A stretch of DNA of 64,000 nt from Augochlora pura (GCF_028453695.1 NC_135777.1:16233714-16297713), one strand, 5' to 3'; counted from the first letter of the stretch, positions 10,324 to 23,800 are shown. Program-made: numbers and translations. The notes: generated from the sequence alone by a model not told the origin.

Positions 10324-10646
10324 CCTGAGCTCATTTCAAATAACTTTTTCCTTAACGAAAATGCAATCCTCGACTTTGTTTAAGCGTTATTAACAAAAAA
10401 CAGTGACCAATGAGGGACGAGATCAAACGACGCGAGGCGACCGATTCAATGAGCGAAACAGAGCCTCGTCCGTTCGTTGGCTCGGCCATCTTGCGTCAGC
10501 CGAGCTCGTCTCTCATTGGTCGCTGTTTTTCGCTAATAACTCGTAAACAAAACCGAGGATTGCATTTTCGCTAAGGAAAAAGTTACTTGAAATGATCTCG
10601 GGATTCTCTCATTTTCCGGCAGTATCACCATTTTGAGACACCCTGT
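10324..10646. mobile_element. MITE with long inverted repeat, family A copy 1
   Basis: The left arm from 10324 (gagctcatttcaaataactt, then tttccttaacgaaaatgcaatcctcg) pairs with the right arm ending at 10602. The arms extend inward through a gttattaac block to gaccaatgag on the left and ctcattggtc on the right. Beyond the right arm, tgagacaccctgtata (10634-10649) matches the outer end of the second copy at 59278-59615. The left outer end is degraded. There is no coding frame. The TIR class is uncertain, but CAGGGTGTC-type ends are typical of insect DNA-transposon derivatives. Confidence 0.7.
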
Positions 10647-11344
10647 ATATAGTGAAAGAAGAAACACGATATCTCGAATGATTGCGATTGCAAGCATTAT
10701 GCTCGTGCAAAAATGATTAATCAGCATTACTCCGGCGCGTCCCGACTTTATTCCCAAAGTGTGATTTAATGTCGGAAATGTTGAACGATTAAAAAGTAAT
10801 TTGATTGGTGTGATCGGAGGGTGGCCGTCAAGTGTGAACGCTAATTTGTAAAATTATCTGTTGACCGTTTCGAATTCTCTGCACAATTACCAGCGATTGG
10901 CCGAGAGTTGCCGACGGGGACCATTAAACATCGCGGGTAATGAGATGTGGCACGTTTTTGTGAGTAAATATTCCTAAATTGAAAGTCATTTTTCACACCG
11001 CGGAAGGCGGCGCCATGCTATATCGTGATTTTAATCACGTTTCATGGTTATTCTTTCATTGTTCGCATCGATCGTTTATTCGATGTAATATTAACACATT
11101 ATTTCCTCGCAGTTTTCATAATCTTTAACAGCTACGTCAACGTCGCTCGTAATCTAACAGATTTTTTGTAATAATACAAATTAACAAGCTTTTCTCTGAA
11201 ATCGTGTAATAACGTTTTATCGTTTTATTAATTATAGAAATATAACAAATATCTCTAAACTAATTTCGCATACAATCGTTTGACACGCGTCTCAATTAAT
11301 ATCGCCCCTCATTTTTCATACATCATTCTATTCGACTGTTCGAA
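10647..11344. other. Unique non-coding stretch
   Basis: AT-rich with a CpG-richer patch around 10990-11015. No gene or repeat seen. Confidence 0.35.
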
Positions 11345-11553
11345 AAGTTCGGTCTATTTCGCGATTAAATTGGATAGTAACAAAAACTGAGCGAATAATC
11401 TTTTTAAGGTTTTCTTTGTATTGCACAACGCGGTACTAGCTTTGTACTAGCTTTGCACGGCTAGTACTGCATTGCGCGACGCGAAGAGAACCTTAAAAAA
11501 GTTATTCATGCGGTTTTTGTTAGCTTCCAATTTGTACACGAAACGAACATTCC
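11345..11553. repeat. Long inverted repeat (hairpin MITE candidate)
   Basis: The left arm 11367-11440 (aaattgga...gtaacaaaaact, ttttaaggtt, cggtactagc) pairs with the right arm 11460-11534 around a 19-base loop. Weaker pairing extends out to about 11345 and 11553. The tip holds two copies of ctagctttg. No coding frame. It could be a MITE or a hairpin transcript source; flanking target duplication is not clear. Confidence 0.7.
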
Positions 11554-12494
11554 GGGCAGTCCAATGTATGATACCAATTTAATAAAACCAAACGCACGAT
11601 TAATTAATTACGTGAATTATCACGATGGAAATGAGGCATTCACTTAGACTATATTATCATAACCTATAATAACAATAATAATTATTATTATAATGTTTGC
11701 TTTGATTCTGAAATATATTTAATCATTTTTCATCAAAACAGTCTTTGCAATTTCAGCTACCTTAAAGGAATAAATACGAAGCCTGTTATTTAGATCAGCT
11801 GTATGGATTTGTTATGTCAAAGTTGTATTAACTCAACAATTAAATTATTGTTAACGTAACGTCGGTCATTGTTTTTCTCAAACATATGTTACGATAAAAA
11901 TCGAATCCTATTCGAATAGGATAACGTGTATAAGTTGATTTTAAAGATTCGTAGGTTCGATGTCAATTGGTTGTCTGTAAATAAAGTGTTAATTGACCGA
12001 AAATCCGGCGCACATACGTCTTTTTATTCGTAAAGTCAAACGAACGGTTGCTGCGATTGTAGATGATAAGTTCCAGAAATAGGGAACGACTGTTACTGGC
12101 TTACCGTCCAAGTGCCAGTGGTTTATGATGCCACCTGCCAAAGTCCAGCAACCGGATAACTTTCCTGCTTACGTTGTGCGGAGGATTTCCTAAGTAATGG
12201 TCTTTCCTCGGAATTCGTTTATACGAAACAAACAATATCTACCTTTAGAGGCCAAAAATATCTCAATTATTCAATATTCTAGTACATCGAAATTTTTAAT
12301 GATATGGTAAACGTGTCGAAAACTGGACTCATTATTTAAGAAAAGAATTATAATTTTTTTATTAAAAGCAGTTTCATTAAAAATAGATACACGCTCGTCT
12401 TCTGTTAACATTATTTTTTAAAAATTGTTACTTCTGCTTTAGCATTATAATAATTTAAAGGTACACGTATATACCAAAGAATTATGAGGATGAA
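11554..12494. other. Unique AT-rich stretch
   Basis: Nothing recognised. A CpG-poor, slightly GC-richer patch lies at 12060-12200. Confidence 0.35.
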
Positions 12495-12690
12495 TTTTTA
12501 ATCTATAATTATATATGTATAACTAGTAAATCTTAAACTTTATCGAGTATACTTGTATAAAAATATTTATGAAAATAAGTATACATTTACCATTTTTAGA
12601 TACTTTCCATCTTTAATAATATACGTATAACTAATAAATCTTAAATTTTTCTAAATATATTTGTATAACAGTAATTTTTTGAAAACGATT
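12495..12690 (+). repeat. Diverged two-copy AT repeat, period about 113
   Basis: tatgtataactagtaaatct, then taaactt, recurs as tacgtataactaataaatct, then taaattt, each followed by tatacttgtataa or tatatttgtataa. Copies are well diverged. Confidence 0.5.
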
Positions 12691-14101
12691 ATTTTTTAAG
12701 ATATTTGTGATATATCTTACAAATATGCTAGTGGTACAGATAAACGAAACAATGAAAGAAGCGACTTAATATGCAATAAACAAGTGTCGAAGCGACACTC
12801 GCGACATCTATAAACGAAATAAGCCAAGATCTCGTATTAAGCAACCTTTTCTCTAATTACTTCTTAACCATTAAAACAAGTATAATTATTGGTATTCTAT
12901 TCTCGAAGTTTCCTCTTTTAATCAGTGCAACGGAATGAATTATTATTATTACCGTCATTATTAAATGTAACAAAAACGAAACAGAAGAATGGTCCGTAAG
13001 GGCTTCGTTATCTCTTTTCCCCATTATTTACAAAGTGGAGTATATGAAACAAGGAAAAAAACCGTTTATAACAAGCGTTCTTGTAATATTGATTTTTGTG
13101 CCGGGGCACAACAAAGGAAAATACTTAAGAATTATCGAGCTGCACCGGAACTTTGTATTTTTTGGATGTGGGCTTTTTGTTAGATTTTAACTGCGTTTAA
13201 ATACACGTTATTAGGTATAATATCGTAAGTTTCAAACAATCTGTATAGATGTGATTACTTTTTGTAATGTAGGAAAATATCGAAAGCGATTAAATAATGA
13301 TACTGATACTAATTTCTGACTAACAACCATAAAGGTTGATGAGACGATAAATTACAAGAAAAAAAGGAAAGGGAAAGTACGTGATTATTAAAAAAAAAAG
13401 AATCGTAACGAAAATTACGTAAAGTGATGGTGAATACATATTAATTTATAATTATAAGTTACATTATAATTTAATTTAGTAAGAAGAAACTATTTATTTA
13501 GTTTCTAGTTCATAGAATCGATGGAGGCATCTTTTATTTTGCATGAAAATTCTTGCTAGAAAATAACTAAAAATCTAATACGAATGGAGATTATGTAAAC
13601 TGATAATGAAAATGTACATTGAATAATAAAAATGTGCGTACAGGAATCATGTCGCAATAATATAACATCGGTAATTATATGCATGGATAAAAAACAGAAA
13701 AGGGTGAACAAACTTGATTATAAATTGACTAAAATGCTCGTGTGACCTTCAAACATTCGTTTGGTATTTATTGTTTCCAGGAAAAACACACTTTCCTATA
13801 GGAAAATAAACACTCTAGCCCTGTCTCTTGGACCCTTCGCCTGTAGGGCTTAAGGACTCTGGATGCGAGCTGAGGGGTTAAATGTCCCTGTAAACTTCGC
13901 CGTCACTGCGCACATGGACCTTAAGAACCGTCCTTAAAGATACTTCCCTCTACACAAGTGCAAACAAGCGCACTTCGCATCGAAGTTAGCATTCCAAACG
14001 TTGTCAGATTTTCTGGAATAACCGGCGCTGCTGCCTAAAAACTTTGCTTGACCAACGAAACGTTTCTTGCTTGGCGCGTACAACCATTTCAATAGTTTCT
14101 T
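12691..14101. other. Unique stretch leading into the 191-bp array
   Basis: AT-rich to about 13790, then a GC-richer block (13800-14100) of unknown nature directly upstream of the tandem array. It may be part of the same repeat family. No gene. Confidence 0.35.
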
Positions 14102-14601
14102 AAGCTACCTAAACTTCAAATTGCTCCACGGGAAAGTGATTGAATCCTCGCCCAAAGTTCAAGTTCGAAAATGAGCCCTAGACGGCCTAATACCACCGAT
14201 AGCTTGATTCAAAAAATTATAACAAAATCCCAGGCCGTTTCATGGTAATGTAGCTTCTGGCATCGTAAAGTAGACACTTTCAGCTTGAATATAAGCTAGT
14301 TAAAGTTCAAATTGCTCCACGGGAAAGTGATTGAATCCTTCCCCAAACTTCAAGTTCGAAAATGAGCCCCAGACGGCCTAATACCATCGATAGTTTGATT
14401 CAAAAAATCATAAAAAAATGCCAGGTGGTTTCACGGGAATGTAGCTTCTGGCATCGTAAAGTAGACACTTTCAGCTTGAATATAAGCTAGTTAAAGTTCA
14501 AATTGCTCCACGGGAAAGTGATTGAATCCTTCCCCAAACTTCAAGTTCGAATATGAGCCCCAGACGGCCTAATACCACAGATAGTTTGATTAAAAAAAAA
14601 C
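14102..14601 (+). repeat. 191-bp tandem repeat, about 2.6 copies
   Basis: Units start near 14111, 14302 and 14493 with aaagttcaaattgctccacg, a constant spacing of 191 bp. Units 2 and 3 are almost identical over their shared length, while unit 1 has several substitutions. The third unit stops after about 108 bp in an A-rich run. No reading frame spans a unit. It could be a satellite seed or part of a larger interspersed repeat. Confidence 0.9.
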
Positions 14602-16510
14602 ATAATAAATATTGTCATCTTGACTTAAATTTTTCTAACACTTCTTGTTATTATAAAAAAGAATTTTTGTTTGTAACGATAATTTAGACGTAACTCGAAT
14701 CGGTATAAAAATGGTGATCGAAATATTTAAAAATATCCTGGCAAATTAGTAGCCGAAACATTTTGAACCGAGGACAACGGAATATTGAACAGCTGTGATG
14801 CGAGAATGTTCGGAGCGAAACGGCGCAACCCTTGCCTTTTGTCAAGTGAAAAAGGTAGATATCCGGTGTTTCAATGAATTATGCCAGCTACTGGGAACGA
14901 AGCTTAAACTGCATAATGAACACGGGGCATACATAGGAAGTGAAGAAGGAAGTCCGGAGTGTACTAGAGCTTGCACGAAGGTCTCACCTGTTGACAGCCT
15001 TCTTCGTGACTATGAGCGTGCCAGAGCCCCCTCGCAATAACCTTACCATCATGATAATCCAAAAATGTCTGCAGGGCTATAATCTGTCATGAAACCGTGT
15101 GCCGCATTCGTCCCGTCCCATCCTCCCCCTTACTTCTGAATCTGTCAACATCTTACTCTACGTACACGTTATTTAAAGCAACTTCGCAACTTGTATGGTT
15201 TATCACCTCAGTTCTATAATACAGCGGAACAATATTGCAGCCACGAAAAAAGTAGCAGAGAAATACTTTCTTCCGCTCCTTTCAGCGGTGCATTATTTCA
15301 TATCCGGTGAAAGAGGAGCATTTACCGTTTTATTATTATTCTGAAACAGTGTCTATTCCAACATATTGGTCTCCTGTATTTGATAATAAAAAAATTGTGT
15401 GTAATTATGTCATTATATGTAATTCTTTTTTTAGAATTTTAGAAGGTATAATTATTGTAATATAAGTAATTTTAAATTAATATAGATAATTTAACGATAG
15501 TATAAATAATTTTACTATAGTCGGTTAGTAAGTATATTTATTCGGTTGAAGGAAGTAAATTTTGAAAATAATTCAACAGATAAATGAAACATTCTTGCAT
15601 GTTTTTTGGTTGAAATTTTCACTTACGAGAAGATTGTGTCATGTAAAAATTCACTGTAAGAAGAAAATGTTTAATACAAGACGGAACAGTGTTCCATAAT
15701 AGGTACGTGCCTCTGTATTACTATTTTAATCGTATTGCTTATTGTTCATATTAAATAAATGATCTAATATATGTTGAACAATCGTACTTTAAATTCTAAT
15801 GAAAATCAACGATGATCTTTTACTCCGTGTACCGTGTTTGATAAAAGGTGTACTATAACCTTGAATACTTTCTGACAAGAATGTAGACACGTTTAAATAG
15901 CTTGTATCGTTAGAAAGCGCGGTAATTGCACCGTTCGAGCTAATATTTCGAAGATCGTTGCCGCAGATATTTCGCCCAAGCGTTAACTGCTAATAGAATT
16001 GAAGAAAATCTTCCGTAGAGGACCGATTGTCCGATTCAAATGCAAATCGGAATGCTCGCGTGGATACGTATTAACCGATGGGTCTCGTTGTAACAGGGAA
16101 ACTTCGTTACACACCCGGAGCCGTTTCTACAGTTAACTCGAGAATGGGAGCCGCGCTGTTGCCGCGTATTTTTCTTCGACCGGTGCCGGGGCCGCTAAGA
16201 CGAGAACAAAAAAAAGAAAGTCCGACGATAAGAACAAACAGACGCGTCCGTGCGCGGTCGGCTCGAGTTTAAGTTAGCAAATCTCTGGTGTCCGTTCGGC
16301 CGATATCGAGAATTGAATTACCCCGGTAATTTATAAGTTCCCAACAACCGCGATTATCGGCTAGATCAGTCTCACTCGACGTTAATCGAAATTCAGAGTA
16401 ACTCTTAATTAGCCCGAATACGCCACCGCAAATCGGCGTCGAAGATTTAGTTGCCATGGTAAATTCGGCACGGAAAACTAGCCGCGTTTATAAATACGTA
16501 TCGTGACCGT
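14602..16510. other. Unique stretch, no supported gene
   Basis: 14730-15060 is GC-richer and includes an open frame of 81 codons (14795-15040, plus) with no recognisable domain. A small hairpin, cacgaagg/ccttcttcgtg, lies at about 14974-15008. The remainder is AT-rich and featureless. Confidence 0.35.
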
Positions 16511-16527
16511 GCGCGCGCGCGCGCGCG
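16511..16527. repeat. (GC)n microsatellite
   Basis: Seventeen bases of alternating G and C; potential Z-DNA-forming tract. Confidence 0.9.
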
Positions 16528-18070
16528 AGCGACTGTTTCCGCTCGAAGATGGTCGGTGTTCGATAAACCGCAGGATAATACTGCCGATAATCCAGCGGCA
16601 TTAATTACTTTTGCTCGGCAGGAGGAAGTTTGTCCGGCCTTCCGTACAATTAACATGCTACTCTCATTTTAAGTTTTGCAACACTTCTAGTTTCGACCAC
16701 GTTGTATAGCGGCACAAAAGGGCTTGGAAATTCGATGCTGTATTATTTGCTCAGTGAGAGATTCCGGTCTAGTGATAAAAATAAATATATAAAATTTCAT
16801 ATACGCAATCCTAATTTCTCCATACCATAGATTCTAACACATCCGTTCAAAACGTTCGAAGATACGCGCAACCACGGTTTTAAATAATTTTTCGTTAACC
16901 AAAGCGGTACCGTTTGCGATGAACTGTCATATCAGAAGCACGCCCGTATAAACTGCGGGATTTTATACGTCCATAACAAAACAGATAGGCGAAATATAAA
17001 ACAGTGAAAGCTTTCAAAGAACGTGCGCACGCACGATTGATATAAATACACTTGTTCGCGCGTGTTTGCTCGACTAGAAATTTGTTTCGATAAAGTTGCG
17101 CCGGGTTAACATATTCGAAAAGTTTGTCGGGAATAAAGTTTATTCGAATAAAAGTTGATCCGAAAAAACGTTTCGAATAGAAAGTTCAGTCGAAACGTTG
17201 TTCGAACGGAAGAATTGTGGCAAGAGGGTTGCGAAGAATCGACCGCAAGGAGGAGGGAAGGGGAGGGGGAACCGTTTACACGGTTTTCGAAAAAATCGAG
17301 GAAATCCGCAGGAACCTTTTCAGCCGGCTCGTAGAATCCACTTCGTTTGCGAATCGTTTCCGAACTTACGATAATTCAAGGCGCGCATCGGTCCAAACAA
17401 GCGGCGGCTGTGGGGGCGGGGGGGTGCGCGCGCGGAGATAGGTGCGGAGGACAATCGTGCCGAAAATGGAATATAGAAACTGCACGGCCATCGTGACTTC
17501 CGCGGTGGCTCGAAGCGAGTAGTTGAGTGGCTTTATCAGGCCTCGTTACCGAGCTAAATCCATGGCACGAGTGGAAGAACACTCTCGTGACGGACGTAAA
17601 ACCCGAAATGAACTTCCTCGCTTACGGGGATTGCCGTTTTGGCCCGGTGAAAGAGGGGCAAGTGGGTTGCCGGAGTCCGACCGCCGGATACGAACAATAC
17701 ACGCCGTGTCCCATTTTAATTTCTAAATAGATATGTCTCGGGTAGCACGTTCGGCCGATGAAAACGAAGCATGCCAGGGGTTAAAGGAGGTCGCCAAAAC
17801 GTTTGATAACGGGAAATCGTTGAATCACTTTCCAACAGAAATTCCTTCCCCCTTTTTCCTAGGGAGCTGAGCCCTGTTCGTACCACGTTCCCGTTACCAG
17901 CATTGTTTACAGAAAAGCCGACTTCTGAACATACCCGATTCCAAATTCTAGTAATCACAGCCTATATTCGGCAAGCTGATTTTCGAAATTTTTATAAATA
18001 ACGTGGTGGAAATGTGTTAAATATAAGAATATTTATAATATAAATAGAAATGTAATATAGAAATACGGAG
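16528..18070. other. CpG-rich unique stretch
   Basis: The block 17200-17700 is GC-rich with G runs (17408-17426) and several overlapping short frames in different registers. This indicates composition rather than coding. No exon could be defended. Confidence 0.35.
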
Positions 18071-18074
18071 ACGT

Positions 18075-18154
18075 GGAAATATAGAAATATAGAAATATAG
18101 AAATATAGAAATATAGAAATATAGAAATATGGAAATATAGGAATATAGAAATAA
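18075..18154 (+). repeat. 8-bp minisatellite (AAATATAG)n
   Basis: About ten copies of gaaatata, almost perfect, degenerating at the 3' end into ggaaatata and ggaatata. The minus-strand open frame rich in Y/F/I here is a repeat translation. Confidence 0.9.
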
Positions 18155-18160
18155 ATAATA

Positions 18161-20364
18161 GACCAATATTTCCACATTTTTCAAAAAAATTATCATTTCA
18201 GTAACAAGAGGGATTTAACAATTGCGGCGGACTGAATATTTCGTTGGATAGCCATTTTTTGTCCTCTTTGCTAGCCATCGTCGAACGAGATAACAACCGA
18301 TGCTCCGTAATGCTTTTTAATTGTTGAAAATTAGTTGAGATCGATTGACGTTTATCGGGTTTATATCAACGGTTTCGGAAATTTGATAATCTCTGTTCGT
18401 AATTGCAAAAAAACTCGCCCAATTAACGACGTAAATTATTTTTATCGTTGTTGTTTCCGAAGTAATCGATTATATAATAAAGACGGGAAACGAAATTACT
18501 TGTATTTCAAATTTCCAATCAGTAATAATTGTTGGAATTTATTATCGGTGTCCATTGCTTTGCACATCAAACAGAATAATGTATTTTACTTTAATTTGTA
18601 CGAAATAAAATAAAATTACTACGACGTGATAATCTATGCCTGAAATATGCACAATCTATTAATGACAAGTTCGTTTACCGATTCGATGAAATTTGGTAAA
18701 CAAGTTTCTACGAATCAATAAAATGTGAAATAGTTTAGCCATCCATTTACGAGAGTCCATTTTGTTTAAATAATCCAAACGGGAACTTCTAAGTAAGAAC
18801 AGATAATCTTAGTAAATAATCTTTCATATATTTAATATAGCGTATGCGAATAGTTTTGAAAATATTTATGAAAAATCCATCGGACGATTGCAACCGATAA
18901 TAAAGTCAACCTCTACAACGCAACAATTGTAAATTCATTTTTATTTCACGACGATAAAATGTTCAAATTACAAATACTTTGTCATTGCTCGACGAAAATT
19001 AATGAAAATATTCTTTGCGCCAGTTAGCGAGCCTTTTTAAATAAATATTTTTAATCGAATACGAAACATTGAAAGTTCAATATTTATTTAATTGCTTGCA
19101 AATCGTGCATACAACTGTTGCAACGGTAATCCATCTGTTTCTGAATCTGTCGCGAGGATGTATTTTCACATTTCTTTTTAACGAACCAAATAACGTGTAT
19201 TTATAAAACTTTGTAAACTTATTTATATACATTGGAAGGACATTCATGAATTTTTATACACCGTCATCACCAAAACCGTAGTAATTATTCCGCCAGGAAG
19301 CAGAGCGGTTAACAAAATTCCTCTCGGATGGCTCACACAAGAAATTGTATCAGGTTTAACACTTCAAACTTTTTTAATTATTTTTGTTACTGGCACATAA
19401 ATAGTTTTAGATCGTATCGATCGAAACTATCATGCGGGAACAGCGATTTATATTCAAACGTATAATACACTGGCATATTTATTGATACTTAGAAAATTCT
19501 CTGTTGAAATTTCTTATTTATTTGATTAGAATATCTCAGAAATAACTACATATAAAAGAATATTAGTTTATCAACTCGTAACTGAAATAAAAACTAGTTA
19601 TATTTACCATCAAACTGATAGCAATTTTTTGGACTATGCGACAGAAATAAATATAGGTGCAAAATTATTTAGAAATGCATTGGGATCTAAATAATAATCT
19701 AAATAATTATGTACAAATAAATTTTATAATAAAGTGTCAGACGTGCTTTACGTTATAATTGTAACTCGATCGATAAATGGGCGCGATTGCGGGAAAATTA
19801 TTATCGTGCATGTATTTTTCTTAGGGAACCGGCTGTTCGAATCAATTGTTTAAAATTTCATGGGACGGTCGTAAAATCTGCAGGCGAGCAGGTGGCCAAA
19901 GAATTCAGAAACAAGGGAAGCGGGTCAGTATCTTATAAATATCCGAGCGTTTCGCATCTTTGTGGATTTACGTCAGTCAATGTACACGTATCTCGAATAG
20001 TCGGATGCTTTTTCATTTTCATTTTTAATTTTGACCTACGCGGTATTCCTCCTGTGCTCGTGTAACTCTCTGCTTTTATATCTTTTGCTTTTGTCTTCGC
20101 ACGAGAATTCGCGAAAAACCGCGACCGTGTATCGCGTGCGCGTTCACCGAAAGAAAAAGAAAAAAAAAAAAGAAAAACAGCACGTCGATTTGGAAGCCTA
20201 TCAAGTAACTAATATTAACGTTTAAAAGTCGACCGAGGCATGCGAGATATTTTCAGTGCCCGAAAAATATTTCGAAGTATATTATGGATTCCGGGAGCAC
20301 GTTAAAATTTCAGACAATCAAACGTCGAGATGATCGATCGGAGCTTTTTAAAGTAAATTGTATT
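18161..20364. other. AT-rich unique stretch
   Basis: No gene recognised. An A-rich run (20157-20176) lies within a short lysine-rich frame that is not credible as a gene. A TATAAATA at 19934 has a TCAGTC 41 bases downstream, too far for a normal TATA-Inr pair. Confidence 0.35.
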
Positions 20365-20835
20365 ACAAATAGATTGTATTATTACGTAAATAAATCGTAT
20401 TATTGCACAAATAAATTTTGTTATTGCATAAATAAATCGTATTATTGCATAAATAAATTGTATTATTACGTAAATAAATTGTATTATTACGTAAATAAAT
20501 TGTATTGTTACGTGAATAAATTGTCTAATTACAGAAAAAAATTCTATTATTACATAAATAGACTGTACAATTGCAGAAATAAATTGTATTATTACATAAA
20601 TATATTGTATGATTACATAAATAAATTGTGTATTATTGCACAAATGTATTGTATTATTGCATAAATAAATCGTATTATTGCAGAAATAAATTGTATCGTT
20701 ACGTAAATAAATTATCTAATTAGAGAATTAAAATATATTATTATATAAATAGATTGTACAGTTACAGAAATAAATTGTGTTATTATATAAATAGATTGTA
20801 CAATTACATAAATAAATTTCATTATTGCACGAACA
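20365..20835 (+). repeat. 21-bp minisatellite, about 22 copies
   Basis: The consensus is attgtattattacgtaaata plus a. Variation is mostly at the tacgtaaa/tgcataaa/tgcacaaa positions. Because 21 is a multiple of three, both strands stay open for over 110 codons and give a seven-residue periodic peptide (NKLYYYV-like on plus, IYVIIQF-like on minus). The periodicity explains these frames, so no gene is called. Confidence 0.9.
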
Positions 20836-23800
20836 AATCATATTTATTTACGTAACTTGTGTAAACCGTCTGTAGGTCGCACAGATTTTTAATTGCACAG
20901 CTTTACCGGTTAGTATCCGTTTCACTCTTTTAATCGTAACCTTAATACAATACGGAGTCATTCGAAATGCTTTGGATGTCAGATTGAAACATCTTTTAAT
21001 ACATCAGAGGCGTAGCCTTCGCTCGCGACGCGATATTAAAACGGCGAAGGAATAAAGATCAGATTTAGCAATAGCAGGCCGTTCCGATGGAAATCCAACT
21101 TTCGTGAAACGAGGGCTGAGCTGGTACAAGATTAAAAGACTCCGTACGATAATAATTGCTAACGAACGATGACAAAATACGCGAAAATCGTCGAACAATC
21201 ACGTGCGATTATTCGCGCAGAGAATACAGTGAAAAAAAACCTGCGCGTGTGATTTTTTAAAAACCTTCTAAAGCTGTTTCTGCTTCGAGTATGTAATTAA
21301 TGTAAGACCAGAAAAATGTCATATCTTACAAACGAATAAATGACAGAAATTGAGATGTACATGTTAACGATTCAAAACATATTTTATATTTACAAAAATA
21401 TAAAAATATTAGTGTTTTGTTTGGTAAACGTTTGGAACGTCGAAATATTAATAAAACTAAAGAAATAACTAATGCACACAATATCGATTTAAGATATTTG
21501 TTATGTAAATTACACAAACGAGATAACAATTATGATCTTAACATTGTAAAGTTCTTCTAACTTCACTTGATTTCAAATATTAATGAAACAATATCAAAGA
21601 AGTGATAAAGCAATAATTAAGATAATTTTCCTATAATCAATCGTCATATTTCATTACTTAATTACAGAAACGACGAACACCATGGAAATAAAAAGTCACG
21701 ATTCTAAAGTGGTGTACGGTCTTTGAAAAATATAATTCCGAATAATTCCTTTCCGAATGGAAACACAGTGGTTCCCACAGCTGATTACATTGTAATTAAA
21801 ATGCGGCATACGCCTGGCGAGGTCAAAAGCGGAATGAATTTGAATATAATAATATACAAATATTCGCGAAGGTAGAAAATGTAATCAGGAGAGCGTCCGT
21901 GGCGCGGCGCTACGGAATATTCGAAACCCTTTCGGTAACGGGGACAGCGGTACATAATTTCCCCGCTGCTACTTATTCGAATATAAACGATGTGGACATT
22001 GAGCGATGTAAACAGACCCTTGATCCGGATCGACAGGCCGCTACTTTCGGTACGGAAGGTGTCGATAATATCGAAACAGGCCGGCTACCGCCGGTGTCAG
22101 CATTTGGTATGTAGCCCGACCCGCGAAAGCAGTCGTAATCACGACATTCCAAATGACATGAGATGTTGTGATGCCACTGAAACGAAGACGAGACATGAAT
22201 TTACAATGGGGGGGGCCGCTCTCTCTATGAACACCGGCTACGACTGGAATAATCATTACCATAATGATACCGCTTGTGCTGTCCCATAAAGTTCATTCTA
22301 TTGGGCTAGGTCGGAAAAGTGTCGTTACTCTCGCGCGTAATGCTAACGAGCACAACAGCGTCCTGCAACTGATTTGTAATTCATTTTGGCAAATCGGATT
22401 TGTTAATCAAAAGTGTCCGAACACGGGCGACGCCAAAACGCGAACGAACCGATTTTACGTAAGATCTGACACGATTTCGTTACTAATAATCGTACGACCA
22501 TTAAATTTGGCTCTTTTCAGAGCTCGAAACTTCTACTTTAGCAACGTATATTTAAATTTTGTTTCTAGTTTATTTTGCAAGATACTTTGGCCGAGAACTC
22601 GAAGGTACGTTTCTGTTCAAGATGCTACAAATATTTATGAGATCGGTGAAAGAGTTTCATGTGAAATCATTGTAGCGTAAAGGTTGGGTGAATTTATTCT
22701 GTTTAAAAAGTGTCGGAAAAGTATCGGGATATTAATAAGGGTTATTGTTTTTGCGAAGACTTCGATGGTTTCCTTCGGTCTCCGAAATGTCCTCGGGGTT
22801 GAAAATCTGGGATCAAGGGGTTCTATTGAATTATACGAGCGATTTTACAGCGGAGCCCGCAATTTGAAAGGTTCTGCCGTAAATTTCGAGAAAACTGAGG
22901 AGAGAGAGACATTATCCAGAAACAGGGAAGAAAGTTCTTTTCTTTCCGCGGAGCCCGCCGCTCCACGATATAATATATAGATATCTTTAAAAATTAATTT
23001 TCCGTGCTCGCGCGATCTTTTTTTCCCTGATAACGCGGGGTAGCGTCGGACGGACGTGAAGAGTGCTTCCCCTAAGGCATTCTTCAATTTCTGAAGTCTT
23101 ACGGAGGACGATATAGGGGGTTGGCAGACGTTTATTCGTCGGCACATCGGCGTCAGTGAAAAATCCTACTTAACGACATCAACAGAACGAAATCTATTTT
23201 TGCAAATATTACTATCATCAATTTCAACAAACAATCGCATTTTACAAGAAATTAATCTTGTTTCACTTGAATCAAATTTTGTGCGACTTTACGTACTTTT
23301 GTCAGAGATGAAAAGAAAATTTATTGAACACCTATGAAAACTTTCTTTTAACGAGTTCTCGCGAAGCATTGCAAACGTTTCTTCGCTTATTTCATCTTTG
23401 ATCATACTTTCAATCTCGAATTGATGATTAGATATTTGTTTAAAAGATTTTCAAGTATCAATGCTTGAATTTTGTTTACAATACTACATGCTTGTAAAGC
23501 TTTATACGAAAAGTAGATAAAAATATTTTGTAAAAATAACTCATTCTAGCTTGCTAAAAGTCAATTTTAATATTTCCTCTATTTTACTAATTATATTTAC
23601 AATACGAAAATATTTTAACAGAAATTATTTTAATATATTATTTGAAAGTTATCACGATATTTAATTATGCAAAGTTCTGTTATATATTGAATAATTCTTA
23701 TATTAGCCGTCGGCTCGTGCGCTTTTAACAGACCGAAATTAATTTAACAAATCCTGTAACAGATCCTGTAGCATGCGAGCATGACGTAGCCAGTGACCGG

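Noticed and set aside
14795..15040. 81-codon frame in a GC-richer patch
   Set aside because: Composition is slightly gene-like but there is no domain and no clear splice or start context.
19934..19980. TATAAATA with TCAGTC downstream as a core promoter
   Set aside because: The spacing of about 41 bases is outside the normal range.
20284..20664. 126-codon plus-strand frame and a 113-codon minus-strand frame over the same DNA
   Set aside because: Both are translations of the 21-bp minisatellite; seven-residue periodicity matches the DNA period exactly.
20365..20835. Regular repeat that could be mistaken for a CRISPR array
   Set aside because: Units are contiguous with no unique spacers, and the sequence is eukaryotic.
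22264..22680. 138-codon plus-strand frame
   Set aside because: No recognisable domain; overlaps other frames in different registers; chance length.
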